From NCBI RefSeq assembly GCF_000379125.1, contig NZ_KB900627.1:2312-66311 (forward strand): DNA of 64,000 nucleotides, written 5' to 3'. The notes beneath the pieces were generated by a model. It had not been told where the DNA came from and did not search any database. It saw nothing but the letters and a program-made list of their open reading frames with translations. Positions 19,930 to 28,717 of this stretch are shown here, one piece after another. The position numbers and the translations under genes were made by a program. Numbering within the stretch: position 1 is the stretch's first letter; each line of letters starts with the position of its first letter. The stretch comes from Methylosinus sp. LW4 (GTDB taxonomy: Bacteria; Pseudomonadota; Alphaproteobacteria; Rhizobiales; Beijerinckiaceae).

Positions 19930-20258
19930 GAGCCGGCTCCTCTCGTTGCAGTCTCGCAGAACGCCGAGATCGCATTCTGCTCGTTCCACAAAGCTAGACG
20001 GATCGGCCTCGCAAAACACGCCAATGAAAATTTCAGAAACTGCTTCTTGGACCAGCGGGGCTCATCGCCGACCGGCGTCGCTCGCCGAAAGGTCGCGCGA
20101 AGCACGTCGAGACGCATCGCCTCGCGGCGAATAGCGCGACCGCGCGTCCGAGGCTTCTCGTCGGATTGGATCACGCTCCCGATCGCAGCGTGCGGAGAGC
20201 GCGCGCAGACGCCCGCTCACGATCGCCGAGCCTGCCGATGCGCCGCTCGCGAGGCGCG
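19930..20258. other. Intergenic region upstream of mbtH-like gene
   Basis: No convincing coding sequence was found: short open frames here are Arg-rich and lack ribosome sites. Position suggests it carries the promoter of the mbtH-cupin-NRPS unit. No clear Fur, Irr or RirA box was recognised by eye. Confidence 0.5.
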
Positions 20259-21500
20259 CTATTCCGAGGACCGGAGCGCGGCGGATTTCGGCGCCTCGGC
20301 CGAATCGCGTCGCGCATGAAAGCGACGGGCTCCTCGCTTTTTCCACCAGATATAGACGCCGGTCGCCGACAGCGCCGTGAGCGCGAGGCCGAGCGCGCAA
20401 ACGAAGAGCCTGTAGGGCAGACCGAATATGCGCGCCATATGCAGCGCGTAGAGCCAGCTCTCGATCGTGTTGCCGACATGCTCGCCCGTGGGCTCGGACG
20501 CCTCGATCAAATGGCCGTCGTCGCCGTCGAGCATCACATATGTGCCGCCGCCTTTCGGCGAGCGCTCGAAGAGATCCCGCCCGCCGCGGACCTCGTAAAT
20601 ATAGGCGTTCGCCTCTTCCAGATAGGACAGCGCCAAGGCTTTGCCGATCGCGAAGCCGCGAATGGCCGATTGCTCGGCGATGAGCCGCTCGCCGGTCTCC
20701 TGCGCCGCGCGCCAGTCGAGCATGGGCGGCCGGTACGCGCGCTTCGGCAAGGCCAGATAGAGATCGAGCGACGAGTGGAAGTCGAACAGAGACCGCATCA
20801 CCGGCTCATAGACGAAGGGTCGCAAGTTCATCATCACGCTCGACCAGGCGAAGACGAACAGCGCCGCCCATAGCCAGAGGCCGCCCGCGCGGTGGAGATC
20901 GAAATTCAGGCGATAGAAGCCGGCGTTGCGCTTGACGAGCCAAGCCGGCTTCCAGCGCCGCACAAAGGATTTCGTCGTGGGCGGAAAGGTCAGATAGAAG
21001 GCCACGAAGCAATCGAGCGTCCAGATCGTCGCGACGATCCCCAATATCAGCTGGCCGGCGACGCCCAGCATGAGACGCCAGTGCAGATCGTAGATGAAGG
21101 GCATGAGATTGACGAGGCCTTCGGAGAGATCGGCGCGCCTGCGTCGGCCGAGCTCCGCGCCGGTCCATGGATCCACGAAGAATTCCGTGAAGCCGAGATC
21201 ATATGGCGCCTGCGTCTGCGGATTCTGCCGCGGGGCGAAGGAGATCGAGACTTGATCGGGCTCCGCATAGGTGACGGAGATCACGCGGCCCTGCGGGACT
21301 TGCGCCTCGGCGCGTGACGCCAGCGCCGCGAGTCCGAGCGGCGGCGCATCGATCCGCGGCGTCGCGAAGAGCTGGGGCGCGAAGACGCGCTCCAGCTCCG
21401 TGTTGAAGGCGAGCAGGCTGCCGGTCAGGCCGACGACGACGAGAAACGCCGCCATGGCCAGCCCGGCCCAGCGATGCAGGAAAACGAAAAAGCCGCGCAA
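20259..21500 (-). CDS. PepSY-associated transmembrane protein (putative siderophore reductase)
   Basis: The best start is the TTG at 21500, giving 413 residues, because GGAGG lies 7 nt upstream; the longer TTG frame from 21545 begins inside a hairpin. The protein begins with a HRWAGL helix and has about four membrane helices (near 10-35, 130-155, 180-205 and the C-terminus) flanking a large periplasmic part. This is the PepSY_TM family, commonly encoded beside TonB-dependent siderophore receptors; some members are thought to act in ferric-siderophore reduction. It sits 73 bp downstream of the receptor gene with a strong hairpin between, so it may be expressed at a lower level than the receptor. 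Confidence 0.88.
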   Translation of the reverse strand: MRGFFVFLHRWAGLAMAAFLVVVGLTGSLLAFNTELERVFAPQLFATPRIDAPPLGLAALASRAEAQVPQGRVISVTYAEPDQVSISFAPRQNPQTQAPYDLGFTEFFVDPWTGAELGRRRRADLSEGLVNLMPFIYDLHWRLMLGVAGQLILGIVATIWTLDCFVAFYLTFPPTTKSFVRRWKPAWLVKRNAGFYRLNFDLHRAGGLWLWAALFVFAWSSVMMNLRPFVYEPVMRSLFDFHSSLDLYLALPKRAYRPPMLDWRAAQETGERLIAEQSAIRGFAIGKALALSYLEEANAYIYEVRGGRDLFERSPKGGGTYVMLDGDDGHLIEASEPTGEHVGNTIESWLYALHMARIFGLPYRLFVCALGLALTALSATGVYIWWKKRGARRFHARRDSAEAPKSAALRSSE

Positions 21501-21528
21501 GCCTCTTCCTCCTCTCTGGAGGGCGGGT

Positions 21529-21563
21529 CCGACGCTCGGCGCCAAAGGGGCGCCGAGCGTCGG
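21529..21563 (-). terminator. Perfect 15-bp inverted repeat after receptor gene
   Basis: CCGACGCTCGGCGCC is followed by a 5-nt loop and its exact complement, starting 11 bp past the receptor stop codon. No long U-run follows. It probably acts as a terminator/attenuator or mRNA 3' stabiliser separating receptor from PepSY expression. Confidence 0.75.
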
Positions 21564-21573
21564 CTAAATGTCG

Positions 21574-23790
21574 TCAGAACTCGGCGCGAATAGAGGCGAG
21601 GAATGTCCTCGGCGCGCCGGGCGCAATGCTGAACCGATCGTAGGAATGCAGATAGTAGGTCGTGTTCAGCAGATTCTTGACATTGAATTGGAGCGACACA
21701 TTTTTCGCCCAGGGCGCGAGCGAGGCCGGCAGGCGATAAAGGATCAGCGTGTCGACTCTCGCATATCCCGGCAGCTGGAAGTCGTTCTGATTGTCGCCCT
21801 GACGTTGTCCGACCGCGAAGACGCCCGCTCCGAGGCTCAAACCCTGAAACTGGCTCGAAGCGTCATATTTCACCCATAGGCTTCCAGAGTGCCGCGGAAC
21901 ATTCTGCAGGCGATTGCCCTCCTGGCCGCCGGTGAGCGGCGTTCCATTCGCGTCGGCGATGATGCGCGCGTCGTCATAGCTGTAATTGCCGATGACGCTC
22001 CAATTATCGTCGATGCGGCCGGTGACGTCGAGCTCGACGCCGCGGCTCTCGACGAGGCCCACGGGACGAGAGAATTGCGTGCCCGGGATCGACTGCACGA
22101 CTCCCGATTTGGTGATGTCGTAATAGGCGAGAGTCGCGACGAGGCGCTTGTCGAGCAGCTCGGCCTTCACGCCCCCTTCCCATTGCAGGCCGCGTTGTGG
22201 CGAGAAAGGAAGGCTGCCGGGGCTCGGAATGCCATTGGTCGAGCCGAAGGAGCGCGTGTAGTTCGCATAGAAGGAGAGCCACGGCTGAGGCTGCAGCACG
22301 ACGCCGAGGCGAGGGCTCCAGGCATGATCGACAGCGTTCTGGAAGCCGGCGCCCGTATCCGAATTATAGAGAGATCGCGCCTGCTGGAAGGAGCTCGAGC
22401 TGGAGCCATAACCATAGCTCGCCCAGTCGTGACGCCCGCCGAGCAGGACATGCACGCGATCGTCGAGGAAGGAAATCATGTCCTGGCCATAGATTCCCTT
22501 CCAGGATTGACGCTGGTCCCAGTAGAAGTTGTTCGCGGGCTTGATATAGCCGGTGGTCGCATAGGCAGGCGCATAGGCGTTGAGCGGCGTGATGGACGAG
22601 CCGTCACAGCAATAGCCGAAGTCGTGATTCTCGTCGTAGCGATAATCGGCTCCGAGCAGAATTTCGTGGCGGAACGGGCCGGTCTCCAGCTTCCCTTTCA
22701 GATCGAGATTCGAGTTGAGGACGGCGCGATGGGCGTTGACGTCCCAAATGCTGAAGCCCGTCGCGCCGGTCGGCGCATCGAAGGACGAAATGTCGGTGAG
22801 CCTTTGAGCCCATTGCAGGTCGGTATACATGAAACGATTGGTGAGGCTCCAATCCTTGTCGAAGTCGAAGGTCCAGTCATAGCTGACCAGCCCTCTCTCC
22901 AGGCGGCTCGGATTCGCGCGCGTCACTGCGGGACTCTGGAGATAGCGGCCGACGGGCAAGGACGCCGGACGGTCTCCGATGGCGGGGAGGACAGTATCCG
23001 CGTCCGAGACGAAGCTCGTGTTCTGATATTCGAAGTCGAGATTGAACCGCAATTGCTCGGTCGGACGCCAGCTGAGCGTGGGCGCGACGAACGCGTCCTG
23101 ATTGGTCACGAAATTGCGAAAAGAATCGGCGTGGTTGAACGAGACGTTCAGCCGATACAGCCAGGTCTTGTCCTCGGTCAGCGGGCCGGTGGCGTCGACG
23201 CTGGTGCGCGTGAGGCCCCAGGAACCCGCCTGCTCCTCGATGGAGTAATAGCGGTAATCGAGCGGGCGCTTGGTGATCAGATTGACGGCGCCGCCCGGCT
23301 CCAGACGTCCATAGAGCATGGCGGCCGGCCCTTTGAGCACCTCGATCGATTGCAGATTGGCGGTTTGGAGATGCGTGAGGTTCGGCGTGGCGAGATTGTT
23401 GCGGAAAATGCTCGAGCTATCGAACCCGCGAATGGTGAAGCCGTCATAGAACGTGTCGCCGCTCGGCTGCACGCCGGAGACATTGCCGACGATGGCGTCC
23501 TGGACCGAAATGGCCTGCTGGTCGTCCAGCACCTGCCGCGGAACCACCTGCACCGAAATCGGATTCCGCATCGTGTCGATGCCGTCCTTGGTCGAGCTGG
23601 CCGGCTGGCTCGCGGCGGCGTAGCCGGTGAAGCGGTCTCCTGGCCCCTCGGCCGGCAGCGCCGGCCGGCGCTGCGCCGATGAGTCGCCGGCGACATCGAT
23701 CGTGGGGAGCGCCTCCTGCGCGAGCGCGGCGACGGACGGAAGCATGAGGACCAATGCGGAAACGCCCCGCAAGAGGATCGAGTCTTTCAT
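21574..23790 (-). CDS. TonB-dependent siderophore receptor
   Basis: 738 residues from the ATG at 23790, preceded by AGGAGA. A signal peptide (about 1-25, ending ALAQ) leads into a plug domain with typical features: ISVQVVPRQVL, DAIVGNVSGV, FTIRGFD, IEVLKGPAAMLYG and PGGAVNLITKRP. A 22-strand barrel region follows, ending in a terminal aromatic residue (RAEF). This matches the FhuA/FpvA-type ferric-siderophore receptor family (TIGR01783-like). No N-terminal signalling extension is present, so it should not signal through a FecI/FecR pair. Its position ahead of the PepSY and NRPS genes suggests it imports the metal complex of the peptide made by this locus. Confidence 0.95.
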   Translation of the reverse strand: MKDSILLRGVSALVLMLPSVAALAQEALPTIDVAGDSSAQRRPALPAEGPGDRFTGYAAASQPASSTKDGIDTMRNPISVQVVPRQVLDDQQAISVQDAIVGNVSGVQPSGDTFYDGFTIRGFDSSSIFRNNLATPNLTHLQTANLQSIEVLKGPAAMLYGRLEPGGAVNLITKRPLDYRYYSIEEQAGSWGLTRTSVDATGPLTEDKTWLYRLNVSFNHADSFRNFVTNQDAFVAPTLSWRPTEQLRFNLDFEYQNTSFVSDADTVLPAIGDRPASLPVGRYLQSPAVTRANPSRLERGLVSYDWTFDFDKDWSLTNRFMYTDLQWAQRLTDISSFDAPTGATGFSIWDVNAHRAVLNSNLDLKGKLETGPFRHEILLGADYRYDENHDFGYCCDGSSITPLNAYAPAYATTGYIKPANNFYWDQRQSWKGIYGQDMISFLDDRVHVLLGGRHDWASYGYGSSSSSFQQARSLYNSDTGAGFQNAVDHAWSPRLGVVLQPQPWLSFYANYTRSFGSTNGIPSPGSLPFSPQRGLQWEGGVKAELLDKRLVATLAYYDITKSGVVQSIPGTQFSRPVGLVESRGVELDVTGRIDDNWSVIGNYSYDDARIIADANGTPLTGGQEGNRLQNVPRHSGSLWVKYDASSQFQGLSLGAGVFAVGQRQGDNQNDFQLPGYARVDTLILYRLPASLAPWAKNVSLQFNVKNLLNTTYYLHSYDRFSIAPGAPRTFLASIRAEF

Positions 23791-23871
23791 AGCTGAATTT
23801 CTCCTGGCGCGACGACATTGGCCGCGCGAAAGCCGAAAGGAAGGAAGATGCGGCGGAGCCGCTGCTCGGGC

Positions 23872-24297
23872 TCAGGAGAAAAGGGGCGGCGCGCGGGGCG
23901 ACCAGGAACTCGCCCAGCCGCTCGGCCGGCCGCTGCGCTTGTCGACCGGGGGCCAGACGCCGCCGCGCGGCGCGTCGAAAGCCGGCGACCCGGCGAGAGA
24001 GGCGTGGAGGAGGTCGAACGCCGGCGGCGCCGCATCGCAATTGCGGTCGCAGGCTCCAAAGAACAGGCAACAGAGCGGCTCGTCGTGGCCGGGAGCGCGC
24101 CGATGAGCGTCCGACTTCTGCGCGACGCAAGCGACGGAAGGCGTCGATGCGCCGAGCTCCGTCGTCATCGAATGCGGCGACCTGCCGCCGCCGATCGCGG
24201 CGAAGGCCTGGAGGGCGAAACAGAGCGCCGCCAAGCTCATGAAAAGCCAACGGAGCCTTTTCGCCAATCCCTTCGGGTGAGTTTCAGCCGCCGTCAT
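23872..24297 (-). CDS. DUF2946-like small exported Cys-rich protein
   Basis: 141 residues from the ATG at 24297, with GGAGG 9 nt upstream. One N-terminal hydrophobic helix (about 15-40) is followed by a His/Cys-containing segment (PLCCLFFGACDRNC) and a C-terminal SPRAPP motif, as in DUF2946 proteins. These are often encoded next to metal-related TonB receptors and may bind metal in the periplasm; function is unproven. It is first in the receptor operon, 81 bp ahead of the receptor gene. Family assignment rests on the motif pattern only. Confidence 0.65.
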   Translation of the reverse strand: MTAAETHPKGLAKRLRWLFMSLAALCFALQAFAAIGGGRSPHSMTTELGASTPSVACVAQKSDAHRRAPGHDEPLCCLFFGACDRNCDAAPPAFDLLHASLAGSPAFDAPRGGVWPPVDKRSGRPSGWASSWSPRAPPLFS

Positions 24298-24667
24298 GGC
24301 GCCGAGCCTCCGCATCTCGATTTGTCGCCGCCGATCGAGTCTACGCCGATCGATTCCGGCAAAATACGTATCGACCCTCCCCTTAGTCTCACATATCGAG
24401 CGGCGACGACGAAGATAGGCTCACTGTATCTTCCGAGCAACAGAGTGGCGATCGACCGACAGCGCCCGCCATTGATTTATCGTAAAGTTTTCGTCAGATC
24501 GATGCGGCTTCGGCCTCGGCGTCCCGGGCCGGCCGCGAGCTGCAGCGTGACCACAACCGATCGGCTATGCTCACGCTATAGATTCTCTGCTCGGGAGCGA
24601 ATTCAGATCGATCGCGAGATCAGAAGGCGCTCTTCGAGAAAATTTTCCCCATAAGAAGGGTGAGGTC
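24298..24667. other. Divergent promoter region, receptor operon / two-component system
   Basis: 370 bp without a plausible gene between two divergent units. AT content rises locally (around 24361-24500 and 24640). It must hold both promoters. No recognisable Fur box was seen. Confidence 0.6.
24411..24433. promoter_or_regulatory. Inverted repeat GAAGATA-N9-TATCTTC, possible operator
   Basis: A perfect 7-bp inverted repeat with centre-to-centre spacing of 16 bp sits in the middle of the divergent intergenic region. The size fits a dimeric regulator site, possibly for the adjacent OmpR-type regulator. Chance occurrence is possible. Confidence 0.35.
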
Positions 24668-25345
24668 ATGCGTATTCTCCTCGTCGAGGACGAGCCGGAG
24701 ATGGGGCGTCTGATCGCCTCGCTCGTCGCGGAAGCCCAATTCATCGTCGATCGCAGCGGCTCGCTCGAGGAGACGATCGAAGCCGCGACGCGGGCCGACT
24801 ATGGCCTCATCCTTCTCGACCGGCGCCTCCCGGACGGCGACGGCTTGTCGATCGTCGCCGATCTGCGCAAGCTGCGGCCCGGCGTGCGGATCATAATGTT
24901 GACGGCGCTGGACTCGCTGGACGACACGATCTGCGGGCTCGACGCGGGCGCGGACGACTATCTCTCCAAGCCGTTTCGCGGCCCGGAGCTGATGGCGCGG
25001 ATCCGGGCCTGCATGAGGCGTCCGGGCGCCGAGCCGCAGCCATCGCTCTCCGTCGCCGGCCTCACGCTCGACCTCGCCAGCCGCGAGGTGACGATCGGCG
25101 GCCGCCCTGTCGGCCTGCATCGGCGCGAGCTCGCGCTGCTCGAAGCGCTGATGCGGCGCGCCGATCGCGTCGTGGCGCGCGAAGCCTTGCTGGACGAGGT
25201 TTACGGCCTCTACGCCGAGGTCCAGCCGCATACGCTCGACACGCTCGTCTGGCGATTGCGCAAGCGGCTGGAATCGCTGGGCGCCGGCGTCACGATTCAT
25301 CTCGCGCGCGGCATCGGCTATATGCTGACGGAAGCCGCGCGATGA
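24668..25345 (+). CDS. OmpR/PhoB-type response regulator
   Basis: 225 residues, ATG with GAAGGGTGAGG upstream. The receiver domain has the acidic pair in VEDEP, phospho-acceptor D51 (LLDRRLPDG), and the conserved Thr and Lys (LTAL, SKPF). The C-terminal winged helix (about 130-225) has the OmpR-type pattern ending HLARGIGYML. It overlaps the downstream kinase gene by ATGA, so the pair is cotranslated. Being divergent from the receptor operon makes that operon a likely target (inference); the signal may be metal limitation or cell-envelope state. Confidence 0.95.
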   Translation: MRILLVEDEPEMGRLIASLVAEAQFIVDRSGSLEETIEAATRADYGLILLDRRLPDGDGLSIVADLRKLRPGVRIIMLTALDSLDDTICGLDAGADDYLSKPFRGPELMARIRACMRRPGAEPQPSLSVAGLTLDLASREVTIGGRPVGLHRRELALLEALMRRADRVVAREALLDEVYGLYAEVQPHTLDTLVWRLRKRLESLGAGVTIHLARGIGYMLTEAAR

Positions 25346-26805
25346 GCGAAGGCCCTTCGCTGGCGCTGCGGGTGGCGACCTATCTCCTGGCCGCGCAGCT
25401 CGTCGCGGTGGGCGGCGGATGGATTTGCGCGCTCGTCCTCGGCCTGTTCGGGCTCGAGGATTTTGCGACCTCCCTCGATGAGATCGCCTATCCGCGCACG
25501 CGCGAGATGGTCATGGCTTCTCTCACGCGCGACGCGGACGGGGCGCTGCGAGTGGAGCCCACGCCGGCGCTGCGCGCCGAATTGGCGCGGAACCCGAAAT
25601 TGAAATATGCGGTGTTCGAGCCTGAGGAGATGCGCCCGGCGCGCGGCTCCGCGCCAGAGCTCGTGACCGCCTTGACGAGCCTGCGCTCCCTTCATCCGAG
25701 CTGGGTCCATTTCTCGCTCGATCCGCATCCGCGCAGCCGGCCGACCGGCTATCTGCAATCGCGCGAGACGCCCTATGGCGCGGTGTCGGTCGGCGTTCAC
25801 GGCTTCGCGTTTCGCTGGCCGGACATATTCGTGTCCATGTACTACGACGCCAAATGGATGAGCGCCTATTTCGGCCCCGCCATTCTCTTTTCCATTGTCA
25901 CGAGCTGGTTCGCCGTGCGCCACGGACTCGCGCCGCTGCGCGACATGGCCGCCGAAGCCGCGCGGATCGACATGGATTCGCTCGAGCAGCGGCTTCCCGA
26001 TGCGAAGACGCCCGCGGAGGTCCGGCCGCTGGTCGTCGCCTTCAATCAGGCGTTGGAGCGCCTCGACGCGGGAGCCGCGCGGCTTAGGCGCTTCACCGCC
26101 AACGCCGCTCATGAATTGCGCACGCCCGTCGCGATTTTGACCGCGCGCCTCGACGCGCCGAAGCAGCCGAGCTTTCTCGTCGATCTGCAAGGCGACGCGC
26201 ACCGCATTCGCAACATCGTCGAGCAATTGCTGGCGACGACCCGCCTTTCGGACAGCCCTGCGCGCATGGATGAAACGGTCGATCTCGTGGCTTCGAGCCG
26301 GCGCGTGGCGGCCGATGCGCTGCTGCTCGCCGTTCAGAGAGGTCGCCAAATCGAATTCGAGGCGCCCGATTCCGCGGTCCTTGTCCGCGGAAATCGCGCG
26401 GCCATCGAATCCGTTCTGTCCAATCTCGTCGACAATGCGCTGCGCGCCGAGCCCGAAGGCGGATCAGTGATCGTCCGTGTCGGCGCCGACGCCGGCGACG
26501 GCGCCGTGGTCGCGGTCATCGACCATGGCGAGGGAATCGCCGAAGCGGATCGCGCGCTCATTTTCGAGCCGTTCTGGCGCAAGAGCGAGGCGCCGCCGGG
26601 AACGGGCCTCGGCCTGGCGATTGCCAAAGAGGTGATGACGCGCCTCGGCGGCCGAATCATGGTCGGCGACACCGAAGGAGGAGGCGCTACGTTCACGCTC
26701 GCTTTTCGGCGGCCGCCGCGAGACCGAGACGGAGCGAATTGCGAGCCTGCGCCCCAAAATTCGAGCGATGGCGAATGGCCGGCGAAAACGCCGCTCCCGC
26801 GATGA
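25342..26805 (+). CDS. Sensor histidine kinase
   Basis: 487 residues. Two membrane helices (about 8-35 and 175-197) bracket a periplasmic sensor of about 135 residues with no family I recognise. A HAMP-like linker, the HisKA box with phospho-acceptor H257 (HELRTP), the N box (NLVDNALRA) and the G2 box (GTGLGLAIAKE) follow. The start overlaps the stop of the response regulator gene (ATGA). The C-terminus runs to within 10 bp of the convergent aminotransferase-like gene. Confidence 0.95.
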   Translation: MSEGPSLALRVATYLLAAQLVAVGGGWICALVLGLFGLEDFATSLDEIAYPRTREMVMASLTRDADGALRVEPTPALRAELARNPKLKYAVFEPEEMRPARGSAPELVTALTSLRSLHPSWVHFSLDPHPRSRPTGYLQSRETPYGAVSVGVHGFAFRWPDIFVSMYYDAKWMSAYFGPAILFSIVTSWFAVRHGLAPLRDMAAEAARIDMDSLEQRLPDAKTPAEVRPLVVAFNQALERLDAGAARLRRFTANAAHELRTPVAILTARLDAPKQPSFLVDLQGDAHRIRNIVEQLLATTRLSDSPARMDETVDLVASSRRVAADALLLAVQRGRQIEFEAPDSAVLVRGNRAAIESVLSNLVDNALRAEPEGGSVIVRVGADAGDGAVVAVIDHGEGIAEADRALIFEPFWRKSEAPPGTGLGLAIAKEVMTRLGGRIMVGDTEGGGATFTLAFRRPPRDRDGANCEPAPQNSSDGEWPAKTPLPR

Positions 26806-26814
26806 GGTCGGGCT

Positions 26815-27888
26815 TCATTCCGTCTCTGGCGCGCAAGCCGCGTCGATGATGGACGCCGCCGCGTCGATTTCCGCTTCCTCGACGATGAGCGGAGGAAATA
26901 GGCCGAGGAACGATCCCATGGCGCGGGTGAGGAGCCCGCGCTCGGCCAGCGTCGCGCGCATCGGCTCCGCCTCTCCCGAGCACGCCAAGCCTTGCAGAAG
27001 GCCGATGCCGCCAAGCGCCGCAAACGCGCCGCGGCGCTTGTAGAATAGTTCCGTGAGCCGGTCTTCGAGGCGCCAGCCGCGATTCTGCACCCGTTCCAGA
27101 AAGCCGGGCGCCGCGAGCGCGCTCATCAAGGCGCGCCCGCTGACGAGCGTCTCGCGATCGACGAGGCGCGGCCGGTCCGGCGCCCCGCGCGCCAATTTTT
27201 GCGTGACGACCAGCGCCGCCAATGGCGGGGCGTTTCCTGGGCGATGAAGGGCGACCATCACATCCGGGGTCACGCCCGTCCATTCATGCGCCCACATCAT
27301 GCCGGAGCGGCCGAAGCCGCTCAAGCTTTCGTCGTAAGCGAGGACGAGCCCATATTCGTCCGCGGTCTCGCGCAGACGCGCGAGCAGCGCTCCCGGAACA
27401 ATCTCGAAACCCGCTTTCGTCCTCACCGGAGCGACGAGAATTCCCGCCGTTCGATTGTCGATCGCCGCGGCCAATGCGCCCGGATCATCGGTTTGGAGCA
27501 GCACGACCTCGCCATCGGCTTCCAAGCCCGGGGGCAGGCCTCCCGCTCCATCCGCGGCTCCGGCGCAGACGATGAGCTGTCGCCGCTTGGGGCGGCTACC
27601 GATCCGATGGCGCCGCCGCATCGTCTCGACCGCATAGCGCCAAGCCTCCGCCTCGGACTGAAACAAGAAGACGCGATCGCCGAACGACAGCGGCTCGATT
27701 TGAGCGCAGAGAGCGTCGGAGAGCGCGGCCGCCTCCAGAGTCTCGTCCAGCTCCGGCGATCCGGCGAAATCCTCCGGCGAGGCGCCCGAAAAGTCGAGCG
27801 CCGCCGCCGCCGCGGACCCCTCGCCGCCGATCGCGGGTTCGATTTGGCCATTGGGCTCGGTGGCCGGATCAGACGATGCGCCGGACAT
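26815..27888 (-). CDS. Degenerate class-III aminotransferase-like protein
   Basis: 357 residues from the ATG at 27888; the frame extends to 28086 but that part is Arg-rich and overlaps the neighbouring leader. The fold is recognisable from YDESLSGFGRSGMMWAHEWTGVTPDVM, which matches the DEVQTGFGRTG...PD block of class-III PLP aminotransferases. However, the segment that should carry the PLP lysine (SKAIGGGLP in the intact paralogue at 34.3-35.8 kb) reads ALHRPGNAPP, so Lys is replaced by His and the Gly-rich turn is altered. The N-terminal half is also short. It is probably catalytically inactive or repurposed, for instance as a regulatory or binding protein. It is convergent with the histidine kinase gene. 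Confidence 0.75.
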   Translation of the reverse strand: MSGASSDPATEPNGQIEPAIGGEGSAAAAALDFSGASPEDFAGSPELDETLEAAALSDALCAQIEPLSFGDRVFLFQSEAEAWRYAVETMRRRHRIGSRPKRRQLIVCAGAADGAGGLPPGLEADGEVVLLQTDDPGALAAAIDNRTAGILVAPVRTKAGFEIVPGALLARLRETADEYGLVLAYDESLSGFGRSGMMWAHEWTGVTPDVMVALHRPGNAPPLAALVVTQKLARGAPDRPRLVDRETLVSGRALMSALAAPGFLERVQNRGWRLEDRLTELFYKRRGAFAALGGIGLLQGLACSGEAEPMRATLAERGLLTRAMGSFLGLFPPLIVEEAEIDAAASIIDAACAPETE

Positions 27889-28078
27889 GTTCCGCTGCTC
27901 GAAGGCGAGGCGACGCCTCGGGGGGAGGCGCCGCGCACGGCGCCCGGCTCCTGCGCCAAATCGGCAAGCAAGGATGGAGCCAGACGCAGCATTGCCCCCC
28001 GAGAGCGCCCGCGGGCCGCAGGCGGGCTTGCGCCGCCAGGGTCGCCGCACCAAAGTGCGGCGAAAGGGAAGCTGCGTC

Positions 28079-28708
28079 ATGTCCAATCGTCACCTTGCTA
28101 TCGTCGCCGCGGCCGTCGCCTTGTTCGGCTCTCTCGGGCTCGCGCGCGCGGAGCCGGTCGGCTCGGTGGTCGCGGCGCGTGGGGAGGCGGCGCTGGAACG
28201 CGCCGACGGGCGTTCGCCGGCGGAGGCGGGCGCCGCCGTCCTGCTGAATGATCGCGCTACGACCGGCGAGGCCTCCCGGCTCGACCTCAGGCTCGGCGCG
28301 GCGACCCGGCTGCGGCTCGGCGCCAATGCGTCGCTGAAGGTCGACAAATTCATCGGAAAATTGTCCGCCAGGACCACTCTGGAAGAGGGGGCGGTTGTGA
28401 TCGACCGCGCCACTGGGGCGGAAAAAAGCTTCGACCTCGAGACGCCCTACGGGCTTTTGTCGGCGCGCGGCACGGTGTTTTTCGCCGGCCCCAGCCGAGG
28501 GGTTTTCGGCGTTTTCGTTCAGAAAGGCGCCGTCGACGTCGTCACCCGGTCGGGCTCCGTGCGGCTGACGGCGGGAGAAGGCGTCGATTTCCCGCCGCCT
28601 CGCGTGGTCGTCCTTCCCGGACTGCTCGAAGCTGAGCCCTCGGCGCCCGGCCCGGTGACGAAATGGGGGGCGAAGCGCATCGAGGAGGCGCTGGACTCCG
28701 TCCGCTGA
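28079..28708 (+). CDS. FecR-domain exported protein
   Basis: 209 residues. The start at 28079 is chosen because AAGGGAAG lies upstream and the protein then opens with a clean signal peptide (ending LARAEP). The body matches the FecR-domain beta fold found in free-standing periplasmic proteins: VGSVVAARGEAAL, DRATTGEASRLDL, TLEEGAVVI, TPYGLLSARGT and GAVDVVT. There is no sigma-regulator N-terminus, so it is not an anti-sigma factor. It is convergent with a CHASE2 adenylate cyclase gene, a partner commonly seen with such proteins, separated by 9 bp. Confidence 0.85.
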   Translation: MSNRHLAIVAAAVALFGSLGLARAEPVGSVVAARGEAALERADGRSPAEAGAAVLLNDRATTGEASRLDLRLGAATRLRLGANASLKVDKFIGKLSARTTLEEGAVVIDRATGAEKSFDLETPYGLLSARGTVFFAGPSRGVFGVFVQKGAVDVVTRSGSVRLTAGEGVDFPPPRVVVLPGLLEAEPSAPGPVTKWGAKRIEEALDSVR

Positions 28709-28717
28709 CGCGGCGCG

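Noticed and set aside
20259..21545. Longer PepSY reading frame starting with TTG at 21545
   Set aside because: The start lies inside the perfect palindrome and has no ribosome site, whereas TTG at 21500 has GGAGG at correct spacing.
24298..24667. Fur, Irr or RirA box ahead of the receptor operon
   Set aside because: No convincing match was seen by eye on either strand; a matrix search would be needed to decide.
28079..28708. FecR-type anti-sigma factor
   Set aside because: No N-terminal cytoplasmic sigma-binding domain and no FecI-like sigma gene nearby; it is a secreted free-standing FecR domain.
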